Positions 55,822 through 64,000 of a stretch of 64,000 nt of DNA are shown piece by piece; positions within the stretch are counted from its first letter, which is position 1; every line of letters starts with the position of its first letter. Under the pieces are notes generated by a model that was given only the letters and a program-made list of their open reading frames with translations, searched no databases and was not told where the DNA came from. Both the position numbers and the translations under genes were made by a program. This stretch comes from an uncultured Acetatifactor sp. (GTDB taxonomy: Bacteria; Bacillota; Clostridia; Lachnospirales; Lachnospiraceae), in assembly GCA_947586055.1 (NCBI GenBank), contig CANPXL010000005.1, positions 54,021 to 118,020 of the forward strand, written 5' to 3'.

Positions 55822-57260
55822 TGCGGAAACTGCTGATAAAATATAAATCTCTTCCTATACAGGTAAAGTCATCTTTATGGTTTACCGTCAGTAATGTTAT
55901 GCAGAAGGGAATACAGTTTTTTACAGTTCCGATCCTGACCAGAATCATGCCGGCTGCAGATTACGGTAAATATTCCCTGTTCCTGTCCTGGTATCAGATT
56001 GTGAGTATTTTTGCCACGTTGAACTTATGGAACTATGTAATGAACAACGGAATGTTGAAGTTTGAAAAAGACCGAAACGGATATGTTTCCTCACTTCAGG
56101 GACTGGGGATGACGGTTACGGTTACGCTTTGTCTTATATATCTTTTGTTTTCCGATCAATGGGAAAAGGCGACTTCCCTTTCGAGATCGGTTATGCTGGT
56201 CATGTTTTTGGAACTGCTGCTTATGCCGTCTTATGAATGTTGGTGCGCCAGGGAAAAATTTGAATATAGATACAGAGGAGTAGTCGTTCTTTCCCTGGTT
56301 GTGGCTGCGTTGGTGCCTGCTGTAAGTATTCCTGCAGTAATATTGTCGGAAGACAAGGGTATGACGGCAATTGTCTGCCGTTCATTGATTTCGGCCGCTG
56401 TTTTTGTTATTCCGGCAATTATGATCATGGCGAAAGGGAAGAAGTTTATTGACCTAACATATTGGAAGTTTGCGCTGAGGTTCAATATTCCGTTAATTCC
56501 TCATTTCCTGTCGCTGATTGTACTGCAGCAGTCGGATCGAATCATGATCGGGAAAATGGTCGGCGAGGATAAGGCCGGAATATATTCTGTCGCATATTCG
56601 GCGGCCACGACGATACAAATTGTAAACAGCGCTATCCTTGCATCCTTTGTGCCATTTACCTATATTAGTATCAAAAACAGAAGATATGCGCAGATCAGGG
56701 AAAATGCGAATTATTTATTGGGATTTGTGGCTGCTCTGAATATAGTCTTCATCTGTATTGCGCCAGAGGCAATCAGGATTCTTGGCCCTGAAGAATACTA
56801 TGAGGCAGTATATATTATTCCGCCCGTGGCTGCAAGCGGGGTATTTATGTTTCTATTTAATCTGTTTGCAAACGTGGAATATTACTTTGAAGAGACAAAA
56901 TTTGTTGCCGCCGCCTCATTCTTCAGCGCAGCAATGAATGTAGTATTGAATATAATTTGCATTCCGCGGTTCGGATATCTTGCTGCCGGATATACAACAT
57001 TGTTCTGCTATTTATTATATAGTCTTGGCCATTATATATTTATGAGATTAGTCTGTATAAAACACCTTGGAGAAGTAGAAATATACCATATTCAAAAATT
57101 AGTTACAATAACCGTCGTTTATCTGGCCTGTTCATTTGGTTTGATGTTTATTTATCAATACATGGCAATCAGATACTTGCTTTTAATTGTTATTACTATG
57201 TTAGGCATTGTGAAACGAAGAGAAATCATTAAAAAGTTAAATATGATCAAAAACAGATAA
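55821..57260 (+). CDS. wzx: Wzx-type polysaccharide flippase (MATE/PST family)
   Basis: VSNVMQKGIQFFTVPILTRIMPAADYGKYSLFLSWYQIVSIFATLNLW; multi-TM, 12-14 helices by eye. Confidence 0.92.
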   Translation: MRKLLIKYKSLPIQVKSSLWFTVSNVMQKGIQFFTVPILTRIMPAADYGKYSLFLSWYQIVSIFATLNLWNYVMNNGMLKFEKDRNGYVSSLQGLGMTVTVTLCLIYLLFSDQWEKATSLSRSVMLVMFLELLLMPSYECWCAREKFEYRYRGVVVLSLVVAALVPAVSIPAVILSEDKGMTAIVCRSLISAAVFVIPAIMIMAKGKKFIDLTYWKFALRFNIPLIPHFLSLIVLQQSDRIMIGKMVGEDKAGIYSVAYSAATTIQIVNSAILASFVPFTYISIKNRRYAQIRENANYLLGFVAALNIVFICIAPEAIRILGPEEYYEAVYIIPPVAASGVFMFLFNLFANVEYYFEETKFVAAASFFSAAMNVVLNIICIPRFGYLAAGYTTLFCYLLYSLGHYIFMRLVCIKHLGEVEIYHIQKLVTITVVYLACSFGLMFIYQYMAIRYLLLIVITMLGIVKRREIIKKLNMIKNR

Positions 57261-57446
57261 ACAGTTTACAGGCAACAAGTAAGATAAAGATTTATTTTCC
57301 AGGGAATAAATATAAATTCATTTCGATTCTGACCTGCGTGATCCTGAGTAAGCAAATTCGGAAACAGCTTGTGATGTTATGGTTGAAGCGAATTTAGACG
57401 TTTTCCCTGGAGACATCAAAACTTTTCCAGGAAAGGGGTAAGGATT

Positions 57447-58382
57447 ATGAACAAAGTTAATGCCACAAGTAATGGATTCAAATGTCTTCTATGCGGGGAA
57501 GAAGGCGGATATGACACGATAAAGCTGAAAACCCGCAACAGTGATCATCACATTGTAAGATGCAAAGTATGCGGATTGCAGCAGCTTTTTCCCTTGCCAA
57601 CGGTAGATGAGGATAAGGAGCATTATGACAGTAATCCTCATGACAGGCAGACTACACCGGAATTTGGGATTGAAGAGCTATATAAGAAGTTTGAATATCC
57701 AAATCAATACCGTGTGGATTATCTTGAAAAGGATATCGGAATACAAAAAGACTGGAAAATCCTTGACTATGGATGCGGCTATGGATTTTTGATGGAAATG
57801 CTTTTGAAACGAGGATATGATGTGAAAGGCTGTGAGATTTCGGAGGACAGGCTTAACGTCATTAGGAACAGACAGGGAAATCTGGACAGGATATACACTT
57901 TTAATTTACTTGAGACAGGAACGGAAATTCCAAAAGAATTAGAGGGAAGGTTTGATTGTGTGCTTTCTTTTCACCTGATCGAACATATTACTTCACCGGT
58001 ATTGTTTCTGAAAAAGTTGAAGGGACTGATAAAACCGGGGGGGTATTTGCTTATGGAAATGCCTAATATATCAAACATTTTAATGGAGTTGTCCCCGGAA
58101 TTTAATAACTATAATTATATAAGGGATCATGTGGCCTATTATACGCCTGAACTCATGAAAAGCTTGTGTGAGAAAGCCGGGTTTACGGTAATTCTGCAAA
58201 AGGGAGTTCAGATATATGGAATCATGAACAATATGAACTGGGCTATTAATGGAAAACCACAGCTTACAGCACCAAGTTATGTGGCACCGAAATGTATCCG
58301 CTGGCTTGAGGATTACTTTAAGAAAAAAGTTAATGATGATATTACGTCGGAATTTATGTATATACTTGCAGAAAAACGATAA
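57447..58382 (+). CDS. SAM-dependent methyltransferase with N-terminal zinc-ribbon-like Cys motifs
   Basis: FKCLLCGEE...VRCKVCGLQQLFP; ILDYGCGYGFLMEMLLKRGYDVKGCEIS; LIKPGGYLLMEMPN. Confidence 0.9.
   Translation: MNKVNATSNGFKCLLCGEEGGYDTIKLKTRNSDHHIVRCKVCGLQQLFPLPTVDEDKEHYDSNPHDRQTTPEFGIEELYKKFEYPNQYRVDYLEKDIGIQKDWKILDYGCGYGFLMEMLLKRGYDVKGCEISEDRLNVIRNRQGNLDRIYTFNLLETGTEIPKELEGRFDCVLSFHLIEHITSPVLFLKKLKGLIKPGGYLLMEMPNISNILMELSPEFNNYNYIRDHVAYYTPELMKSLCEKAGFTVILQKGVQIYGIMNNMNWAINGKPQLTAPSYVAPKCIRWLEDYFKKKVNDDITSEFMYILAEKR
58037..58043 (+). repeat. Poly-G tract (7 G) in the methyltransferase, in frame
   Basis: AAACCGGGGGGGTATTTG within LIKPGGYLL. Confidence 0.95.
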
Positions 58383-58422
58383 AAAATGCAATTATGATAT
58401 ATTTTGAAAGGGATGTTGCGGC

Positions 58423-59979
58423 ATGAGCGAAGCACCAGTTCAGCTTTTGGATTGTACATTAAGGGATGGAGGATATATTAACGATTGGAAATGGGGGAAT
58501 CAGGAAGCGAAAAGTATCATTTCTCTGTTGGTGAAGGCGGGGATTGATGTGGTGGAGGTCGGTTTCCTGCGGAATGCAGAGAAATACAGCCCGGATATTA
58601 CAGTCTGCAGCAGGGTAGAGGAATTGAATGAACTTTTGCCTGAGAAACGCGGAGACGTCATGTTTTCCGCAATGGCCATGCAGAGTAATTACAGTATGGA
58701 AAATCTGACGCCTTATCCGGGCCGGGGCATAGAAATGATCCGGGTTACCGCGCATGATTATGATATTGATGAAGGTCTGGAATTTGCTGCAAAAGTAAAA
58801 GAAAAGGGATACAAGGTAAGCATTAATCCAATTAATATAATGGGCTATACGGACAATCAACTTTTACATATTCTGGACAAAGTGAATGAGATTCAGCCCT
58901 ATCAGTTTTCTGTTGTGGACACTTTTGGCAGTATGAAGCGGCGGGATCTGGACAGAATTATCAGCCTGGCTGATCATAATTTAAGTTCTAATATCCGGCT
59001 GGCGTTGCATCTGCATGAAAACATGTCTCTGAGTACCAGTCTGGCGCAAAGTTTTGTTGATAAAAATCTGGACAGACCCATTGCTATAGACGGAAGCTTA
59101 ATGGGAATGGGAAGGACGCCCGGTAATCTTCCCATTGAATTGATTGCGGATTACCTGAACGATTACCGGCATTGTGCATATGATATAGACTATTTGATGG
59201 ATGCAATTCAGGATTATATCGCTCCGCTGAAAGGAGCAGCAGAGTGGGGATATAATCCGGCGTATTTTTTGGCGGCAAGGTTTAATCTGCACAGAAATTA
59301 TGCGGAACATTTTTTGGCAAAAGGAGATTTGACCACCCGTGATATTAACCACATCCTGAGCCGGTTCGATGATTCGAAAGCTACGGTTTTTGACAGGGAA
59401 TACGCGGACAAAATGTATGAAGAATATGAAGGAAATAAGGTGGACGATTCAAAAGACAGGGAAGCATTAAGGGAGTCGTTGAAAAATAGGGAAATTCTGG
59501 TATTAGTGCCTGGCAGAACTCTTGTAACGCATAGAAACGCAATTGATAATTATATCAGAGAAAAACAATGTCTTGTTTTTTCTATCAATTTTTATGATGA
59601 AGGATTTCCCATTGATTATGTTTTCTTTGGAAACAGTCGTCGGTACTGTCAGGCAGGAGACATTGGGTGCAAAACGATTGTAACGTCAAATATAACAGGT
59701 CGGGCGGATTACTGTATTGATTATAACAGTGTTTCTGGGGCGTTTGCACAGGGCTGTAACACGCTGTTTTTGGCCTTGAAACTTCTGCAGTCACTGGATG
59801 TTGCGCATGTCGCTCTGGCCGGTGCGGATGGATATGTAGATAATAGAGACAATTATTACAGACACAATATGAAAGGTGGCAGAAAGGAAGGCGTGGAATT
59901 TAACCGTGAAGTAAAAGAGGCGCTGGCAAATTTGAGAATGGATATCAGATTCATCACGCCATCAAAATACAATGAGTAA
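58423..59979 (+). CDS. HMGL-like (DRE-TIM) aldolase with a C-terminal Rossmann-like extension
   Basis: VQLLDCTLRDGGYINDWKWG; LHLHENMSLSTSLAQSFVDKNLDRPIAIDGSLMGMGRTPGNLPIELIADYL; C-terminal ~190 aa ILVLVPGRTLVTHRNAIDNYI... Confidence 0.88.
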   Translation: MSEAPVQLLDCTLRDGGYINDWKWGNQEAKSIISLLVKAGIDVVEVGFLRNAEKYSPDITVCSRVEELNELLPEKRGDVMFSAMAMQSNYSMENLTPYPGRGIEMIRVTAHDYDIDEGLEFAAKVKEKGYKVSINPINIMGYTDNQLLHILDKVNEIQPYQFSVVDTFGSMKRRDLDRIISLADHNLSSNIRLALHLHENMSLSTSLAQSFVDKNLDRPIAIDGSLMGMGRTPGNLPIELIADYLNDYRHCAYDIDYLMDAIQDYIAPLKGAAEWGYNPAYFLAARFNLHRNYAEHFLAKGDLTTRDINHILSRFDDSKATVFDREYADKMYEEYEGNKVDDSKDREALRESLKNREILVLVPGRTLVTHRNAIDNYIREKQCLVFSINFYDEGFPIDYVFFGNSRRYCQAGDIGCKTIVTSNITGRADYCIDYNSVSGAFAQGCNTLFLALKLLQSLDVAHVALAGADGYVDNRDNYYRHNMKGGRKEGVEFNREVKEALANLRMDIRFITPSKYNE

Positions 59980-60011
59980 ACATAAAGCGAAAGGAAGCAG
60001 GAGGTGCAGAA

Positions 60012-60806
60012 ATGGAAGAAAAATCGAAAGCAGCAGGGAGCATTACGGCAGTCGTGCCGGTAAAGGCGAACAGTTCACGTTTGCCGGGAAAGAACATTCT
60101 GCCGTTTGGTGGATCCAATTTACTGATTCATAAGATCGAACAGTTGAAGCAGGTGGAGGAGATAACGGATATCGTTGTATCAAGTGATTCGGATATTATG
60201 CTTGAAATGGCAGAGAAAGCGGGAGCAAAAGCGCTGAAAAGACCTGAAAAATATGCGGACGAGTCGGTTCCTTTTGGCAGATTCCTTGATTATTTATGCG
60301 AGGTCCTGCCCAATGAACATATTTTATGGGCCTGTGTAACATCGCCGCTGGTTGAACCATATCTATACAGAAAAGCAATTAAGCTATATTTTGAAAATTT
60401 GGGAAAAGGATATGATTCATTAATAACCCTGGAACCTAAACAGACATTTTTTATGGACAAAAACGGACCATTAAATTTTAAGACGGGACTTGAACATAAG
60501 AATTCGGAATTTTTGGAACCGATCTATCATTTTACAAATGGCATTAATATAGCGCCGAAGGAAAAAATAGCGCAATGGCATTATAACTATGGACCCAATC
60601 CGTACAAGCTCATGGTCAATAAAAGGGAAGCGGTAGATATAGATGATAAATATGATTACGTCTGCGCGCTGGCAATGTATAAGATGCCGGAAGTAAGAGA
60701 TCTTGAAAACATAGATTCTGTCAAAGCATTAAGGGGGGGTATCGGACGGATTGAAATAAGTGTCCGTTCAGCTCATTATGCGGCGCTCGAAAGGAGGGCT
60801 GCGTAA
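60012..60806 (+). CDS. Acylneuraminate (NeuA-like) cytidylyltransferase
   Basis: ITAVVPVKANSSRLPGKNILPFGGSNLLIHKIEQLKQVEEITDIVVSSDSDIMLEMAEKAGAKALKRPEKYADE; VDIDDKYDYVCALAMYK. Confidence 0.88.
   Translation: MEEKSKAAGSITAVVPVKANSSRLPGKNILPFGGSNLLIHKIEQLKQVEEITDIVVSSDSDIMLEMAEKAGAKALKRPEKYADESVPFGRFLDYLCEVLPNEHILWACVTSPLVEPYLYRKAIKLYFENLGKGYDSLITLEPKQTFFMDKNGPLNFKTGLEHKNSEFLEPIYHFTNGINIAPKEKIAQWHYNYGPNPYKLMVNKREAVDIDDKYDYVCALAMYKMPEVRDLENIDSVKALRGGIGRIEISVRSAHYAALERRAA
60733..60739 (+). repeat. Poly-G tract (7 G) near the 3' end of the NeuA-like gene
   Basis: TTAAGGGGGGGTATCGG; G8 would end ...LRGGYRTD*, G6 would end ...LRGVSDGLK*. Confidence 0.95.
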
Positions 60807-61567
60807 TGAGGATTTTAGGAGTTATCCCGGCGCGCTACGATTCCAGCAGGCTTCCGGGGAAGCCGCTTGCAGACATCTGCGGGAAACCCATGATATGGTG
60901 GGTGTATCAGCGTGTACAGAATATAGAAGATTTCTCAGGGATTTATGTTGCAACAGATGATCAAAGGATCTTGGATGCTTGCGTACAGTTTCAAATTCCT
61001 GTTATAATGACCTCAAAGGAACATACAACCGGCGCAGAGCGTATTTGGGAGGTTTCAGAGAAGATACAGGCAGATTTTTATATTCAAATCAATGGTGATG
61101 AGCCTTTGATAGATCCGGAAGCGGTCAGAGCGGTTATTCCGGATCGGATTCCGGAAGACAGGGAGTTTGGCTCAAATATTATATCCGAAATGAGGGAGCC
61201 GTCACAGGTAATGGATCCTTCCAATATAAAGGTAGTTTTTGATGAAAAGAGGAACGCCTTATATATGTCCAGAACACCGATACCATATCCTTTTAAGAGG
61301 ATAGATTTTGTATATTACAAACATGTAGGGATTATCGGGTATAACAAGAGGATGCTGGATTTTTATAAATATTCAGAACCTGGAAGATTTGAGAAAATTG
61401 AAGGTATTGATACACTGAGGTTCATTGATTATGCAAAGACGCTGCAATTGAGAGTTGTGAAAGAATGCAGGAGTCTGTCTGTAGATACGGAGAAGGATCT
61501 GGTGGAAATCAGGAGACGGATAGCCCGAATGGAAGACGAAAAGGGAGGTCAACAAGATGCTGGATGA
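60806..61567 (+). CDS. 3-deoxy-manno-octulosonate (KdsB-like) cytidylyltransferase
   Basis: MRILGVIPARYDSSRLPGKPLADICGKPMIWWVYQRV; EHTTGAERIWEV; IQINGDEPLIDPEAV; ALYMSRTPIPYP; KHVGIIGYNKRML. Confidence 0.94.
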   Translation: MRILGVIPARYDSSRLPGKPLADICGKPMIWWVYQRVQNIEDFSGIYVATDDQRILDACVQFQIPVIMTSKEHTTGAERIWEVSEKIQADFYIQINGDEPLIDPEAVRAVIPDRIPEDREFGSNIISEMREPSQVMDPSNIKVVFDEKRNALYMSRTPIPYPFKRIDFVYYKHVGIIGYNKRMLDFYKYSEPGRFEKIEGIDTLRFIDYAKTLQLRVVKECRSLSVDTEKDLVEIRRRIARMEDEKGGQQDAG

Positions 61568-62072
61568 AATTAAGTATCTTGTCATTGATGTAGACGGGAC
61601 AATGACGGATGGCGGAATTTATTATGATGAGCATGGAAATGAAAGCAAGAAATTCTGCACGAAGGATGCGGCGGGGTTTTTTGCCGCCAAACAATGCGGG
61701 ATTCAGATTATTGTGTTGACAGGGCGCGAATGTGCGGCAACATCTCGCAGAATGAAGGAAATGCAGGTGGATTTCCTGTTTCAGAATATTAAGGACAAGG
61801 TTTCTTTTTTAAAAAAATTTATGGAAGAACATAAAATCAGCAGGAATGAAATCGGTTATATAGGAGATGACTTAAATGATCTGGCCCCTATGCAGTTGAC
61901 GGGTTTTGTCGGTTGTCCTTCGGACAGTTGTGAGGAAGTTATTCAATTGGCAAATTATATCAGCAAGAAAAAAGGCGGATACGGAGTTGTACGGGACGTA
62001 GTGGAAACATTGCTGAAGGATACTGACCGATGGGACAAAGCAGTAAGGGAAGTGTATGGATGCGGTATATAG
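61557..62072 (+). CDS. KdsC-like HAD phosphatase
   Basis: IKYLVIDVDGTMTDGGIYYDEHGNESKKFCTKDAAGFFAAKQCGIQIIVLTGRE; IGYIGDDLNDLAPMQLTGFVGCPSDS. Confidence 0.94.
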   Translation: MLDEIKYLVIDVDGTMTDGGIYYDEHGNESKKFCTKDAAGFFAAKQCGIQIIVLTGRECAATSRRMKEMQVDFLFQNIKDKVSFLKKFMEEHKISRNEIGYIGDDLNDLAPMQLTGFVGCPSDSCEEVIQLANYISKKKGGYGVVRDVVETLLKDTDRWDKAVREVYGCGI

Positions 62073-62187
62073 AGACAGGATGTAGAAACGGAGAACAAAT
62101 GGTTTCCGGACAGAATATCTCTTAACTTTGAAGATCAGGCTATTGCAGCCGTATTTGTCTATGCGAAAGGAAAAGGTATTTGTATAA

Positions 62188-63297
62188 ATGTTAAAAGATT
62201 TGATCTTAAAAGAGGATATGGAAAAAAGATATATTGAGCAGCTTAAAACTGCCATTGTGAGGGAAAAAAAGATTGCTGCTTGGGGAACGGGACGGGGAGC
62301 TAAAAAACTGCTTCAGTTTATGAAGATAATTGGGTGGAAGGGAGAACTGCTGTTTATTGATACAAACAAGGAGAAGTGTAATGTGTTATATGAAGGATTT
62401 TTGACGGTTAGTCCGGATACCTTTTTTGAAGAGAATTATACTTCGGATACTTGTATTGTGATTACCTGTGCTGATGTCGGGGGGGTAAAGCAGACTATCA
62501 ATTCTTTCGTTGAACATCCAAAGGTATTGGTGAGCGATCTTACATCTATAGATTTAGACGTTTCAGAAACATGGTTTGAGTTTATAGAATCGCATATGAT
62601 AGAGTTTTCTGAGGCGTATGAACTGCTGGCAGATGAAAAATCAAAGCAGATATTTGCAGGGCTTTTAAATTATAGGATATCCAGAGATGTTTCTTACATT
62701 GAAACTTATGTTGATGATGAAAAGAATCAGTATTTTGAAAAGAGCCTGTTTCCCATAGATAATTTAGCAATTGCCGATTGCGGGGCATATGTGGGTGATA
62801 CTATTGATAATTTTATCAGGCTTACGGGAGGAAATTACAAGAAAATATACACTTTTGAACCCGACAAATTAATTTATAAAAAACTGCTGGAAAATGTCAG
62901 AAAAGCGGGATGGGAGAGAATACTGGCCTATAATATTGGAGTATATAAGGAAAAAGCAGTTTTGAGTTTTGAAAGCGGTGGAAACGGGACAGAAATGTCA
63001 AATCATATTTCTGTTTCAGGAAATATAGAAGTGGAAGTTGACAGCCTTGACAATATTGTGGATGGAGAAATTGATCTTATAAAAATGGATATCGAAGGAG
63101 CAGAATATGATGCATTGCTAGGTTGTAAAAAACTGATCAGCCGGTATAAACCAGTGCTTGCTATTTGTATCTACCATAAACGGGACGATTATTATGTACT
63201 GCTAAAGTTGATTCATGAGCTTAATCCTGATTATAAACTGTATATACGGCAGTACGCATATAATGATAATGAGACCATTGTTTATGCAGTATGTTGA
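62188..63297 (+). CDS. FkbM-type methyltransferase with N-terminal nucleotide-sugar-binding-like domain
   Basis: IAAWGTGRGAKKLLQFMKIIGWKGELLFIDTN; LAIADCGAYVGDTIDNFIRLTGGNYKKIYTFEPDKLIYKKL; EIDLIKMDIEGAEYDALLG. Confidence 0.9.
   Translation: MLKDLILKEDMEKRYIEQLKTAIVREKKIAAWGTGRGAKKLLQFMKIIGWKGELLFIDTNKEKCNVLYEGFLTVSPDTFFEENYTSDTCIVITCADVGGVKQTINSFVEHPKVLVSDLTSIDLDVSETWFEFIESHMIEFSEAYELLADEKSKQIFAGLLNYRISRDVSYIETYVDDEKNQYFEKSLFPIDNLAIADCGAYVGDTIDNFIRLTGGNYKKIYTFEPDKLIYKKLLENVRKAGWERILAYNIGVYKEKAVLSFESGGNGTEMSNHISVSGNIEVEVDSLDNIVDGEIDLIKMDIEGAEYDALLGCKKLISRYKPVLAICIYHKRDDYYVLLKLIHELNPDYKLYIRQYAYNDNETIVYAVC
62479..62485 (+). repeat. Poly-G tract (7 G) in the FkbM-like methyltransferase, in frame
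   Basis: GATGTCGGGGGGGTAAAG encoding DVGGVK. Confidence 0.95.
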
Positions 63298-63411
63298 ATG
63301 TACTGCATGTTACTGCCCTTATTAAACGGTAAGTTCTGTGGCATAGTCTTCTAGCTGAGCGGCAAAAGCGTTGTAGTCAAGTTTTTTGTAATGTTTGCAG
63401 CAAAAAATATA

Positions 63412-63702
63412 TTACTCCAGAAGTTTTTTCATTTCCTGAATCTGGTTCTGTAATTCAGCAATCAGATTTTCCTGCTGGCTGAGTTGGGTATCTTTCTGGT
63501 TGAGTTGAGTATCTTTCTGGTTGAGCAGGACATCCTTCTGGCTGAGCTGCGCATCCTTCCTGTTGAGGTCTTCCTGCATTTGGTCGATCATGTACTGTAC
63601 CGTGTTGCTGTCTAATTCCCTCAGTTCTTTGGAATACATCTGCATCACTCCCTCCAGATTCCTGCACATCTCATAGATTTCCTCATACATCTTTCGGAAC
63701 AT
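63412..63702 (-). pseudogene. Rpn-like C-terminal coiled-coil tail, copy 1 (truncated gene)
   Basis: MFRKMYEEIYEMCRNLEGVMQMYSKELRELDSNTVQYMIDQMQEDLNRKDAQLSQKDVLLNQKDTQLNQKDTQLSQQENLIAELQ; frame also open upstream as RIFKDEPEWVLKLSEGYP. Confidence 0.65.
63478..63564 (-). repeat. 21-bp VNTR (about 4 units) encoding LxQKDxQ heptads
   Basis: GAGTTGGGTATCTTTCTGGTT GAGTTGAGTATCTTTCTGGTT GAGCAGGACATCCTTCTGGCT GAGCTGCGCATCCTTCCTGTT. Confidence 0.85.
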
Positions 63703-63745
63703 GGGATAGCCTTCCGACAGTTTCAGAACCCACTCCGGTTCATCC

Positions 63746-64000
63746 TTAAAGATTCGGATTTTCGTCCAGAAGTTTTTTCAGTTCCTGAACCTGGTTCTGT
63801 AATTCAGCAATTAGATTTTCCTGCTGGCTGAGTTGGATATCTTTCTGGTTGAGTTGGATATCTTTCTGGTTGAGTTGAGTATCTTTCTGGTTGAGCAGGA
63901 CATCCTTCTGGGTGAGCTGCGCATCCTTCCTGTTGAGGTCCTCCTGCATTTGGTCGATCATGTACTGTACCGTGTTGCTGTCTAATTCCCTCAGTTCTTT
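63746..64000 (-). CDS. Rpn-like C-terminal coiled-coil tail, copy 2 (runs off the window)
   Basis: MIDQMQEDLNRKDAQLTQKDVLLNQKDTQLNQKDIQLNQKDIQLSQQENLIAELQNQVQELKKLLDENPNL*; frame open to the window end. Confidence 0.65.
   Translation of the reverse strand, partial: KELRELDSNTVQYMIDQMQEDLNRKDAQLTQKDVLLNQKDTQLNQKDIQLNQKDIQLSQQENLIAELQNQVQELKKLLDENPNL
63828..63935 (-). repeat. 21-bp VNTR (about 5 units), second copy
   Basis: Same unit as copy 1 with one extra GAGTTGGATATCTTTCTGGTT; spacing between flanking homologies changes from 349 to 370 bp. Confidence 0.85.

Noticed and set aside
60806-62072. Canonical CMP-Kdo pathway
   Set aside because: KdsB- and KdsC-like genes are present but no KdsA or KdsD is seen, and the locus otherwise looks Gram-positive; treated as a related but distinct pathway.
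63478-63935. Short 21-bp direct repeats as a CRISPR array
   Set aside because: Repeats are contiguous with no spacers and encode coding heptads; no cas genes in the window.

Overview
The window looks like a chromosomal segment from a Firmicute, probably Lachnospiraceae-like (inference from gene content). The left half is mostly GC-rich core sequence: a MacB/FtsX-type ABC export operon with two adaptor proteins; a small xylan/cellulose locus (AraC regulator, GH10, GH43, GH9); glyA, a GGDEF gene, hom, a COG3635-type iPGM / proposed homoserine kinase, and aspartokinase; a strongly promoted, apparently non-coding structured transcript at about 21.32-21.59 kb; a GH3 enzyme; a zinc-ribbon membrane protein; and tRNA-Gly(GCC). 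A decayed accessory stretch follows (about 25.4-31.1 kb) with NUDIX, RelB/YoeB toxin-antitoxin, HxlR with a flavodoxin-like protein, a flavodoxin paralogue broken by a 7-bp tandem duplication, Rpn-like remnants and a DUF4143 ATPase. From about 34.8 kb to 63.3 kb there is one large capsule/exopolysaccharide locus: CpsB/C/D, class B sortase, LCP protein, SPKTG-anchored protein, priming sugar transferase, LoaP/NusG-like antiterminator, a complete GDP-heptose module plus dehydratase and reductase, glycosyltransferases, acyltransferase, Wzy, Wzx, a PP-loop ATPase, and a cassette of HMGL-type aldolase, two cytidylyltransferases and a KdsC-like phosphatase. The main observations are: (1) five 7-G tracts inside capsule genes, two of which (acyltransferase and Wzy) coincide exactly with the only frameshift splitting the gene, which suggests phase variation; (2) an aldolase/CMP-transferase cassette with no NeuB/KdsA-type synthase, a candidate undescribed CMP-ulosonate pathway; (3) a GDP-(6-deoxy)heptose pathway in an apparently Gram-positive capsule locus; (4) a duplicated gmhA 3' end enclosing an XRE-regulator fragment; (5) the structured RNA near 21.3 kb; (6) a LoaP gene with a hairpin/terminator leader. 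All calls come from reading the sequence; no database search was run.
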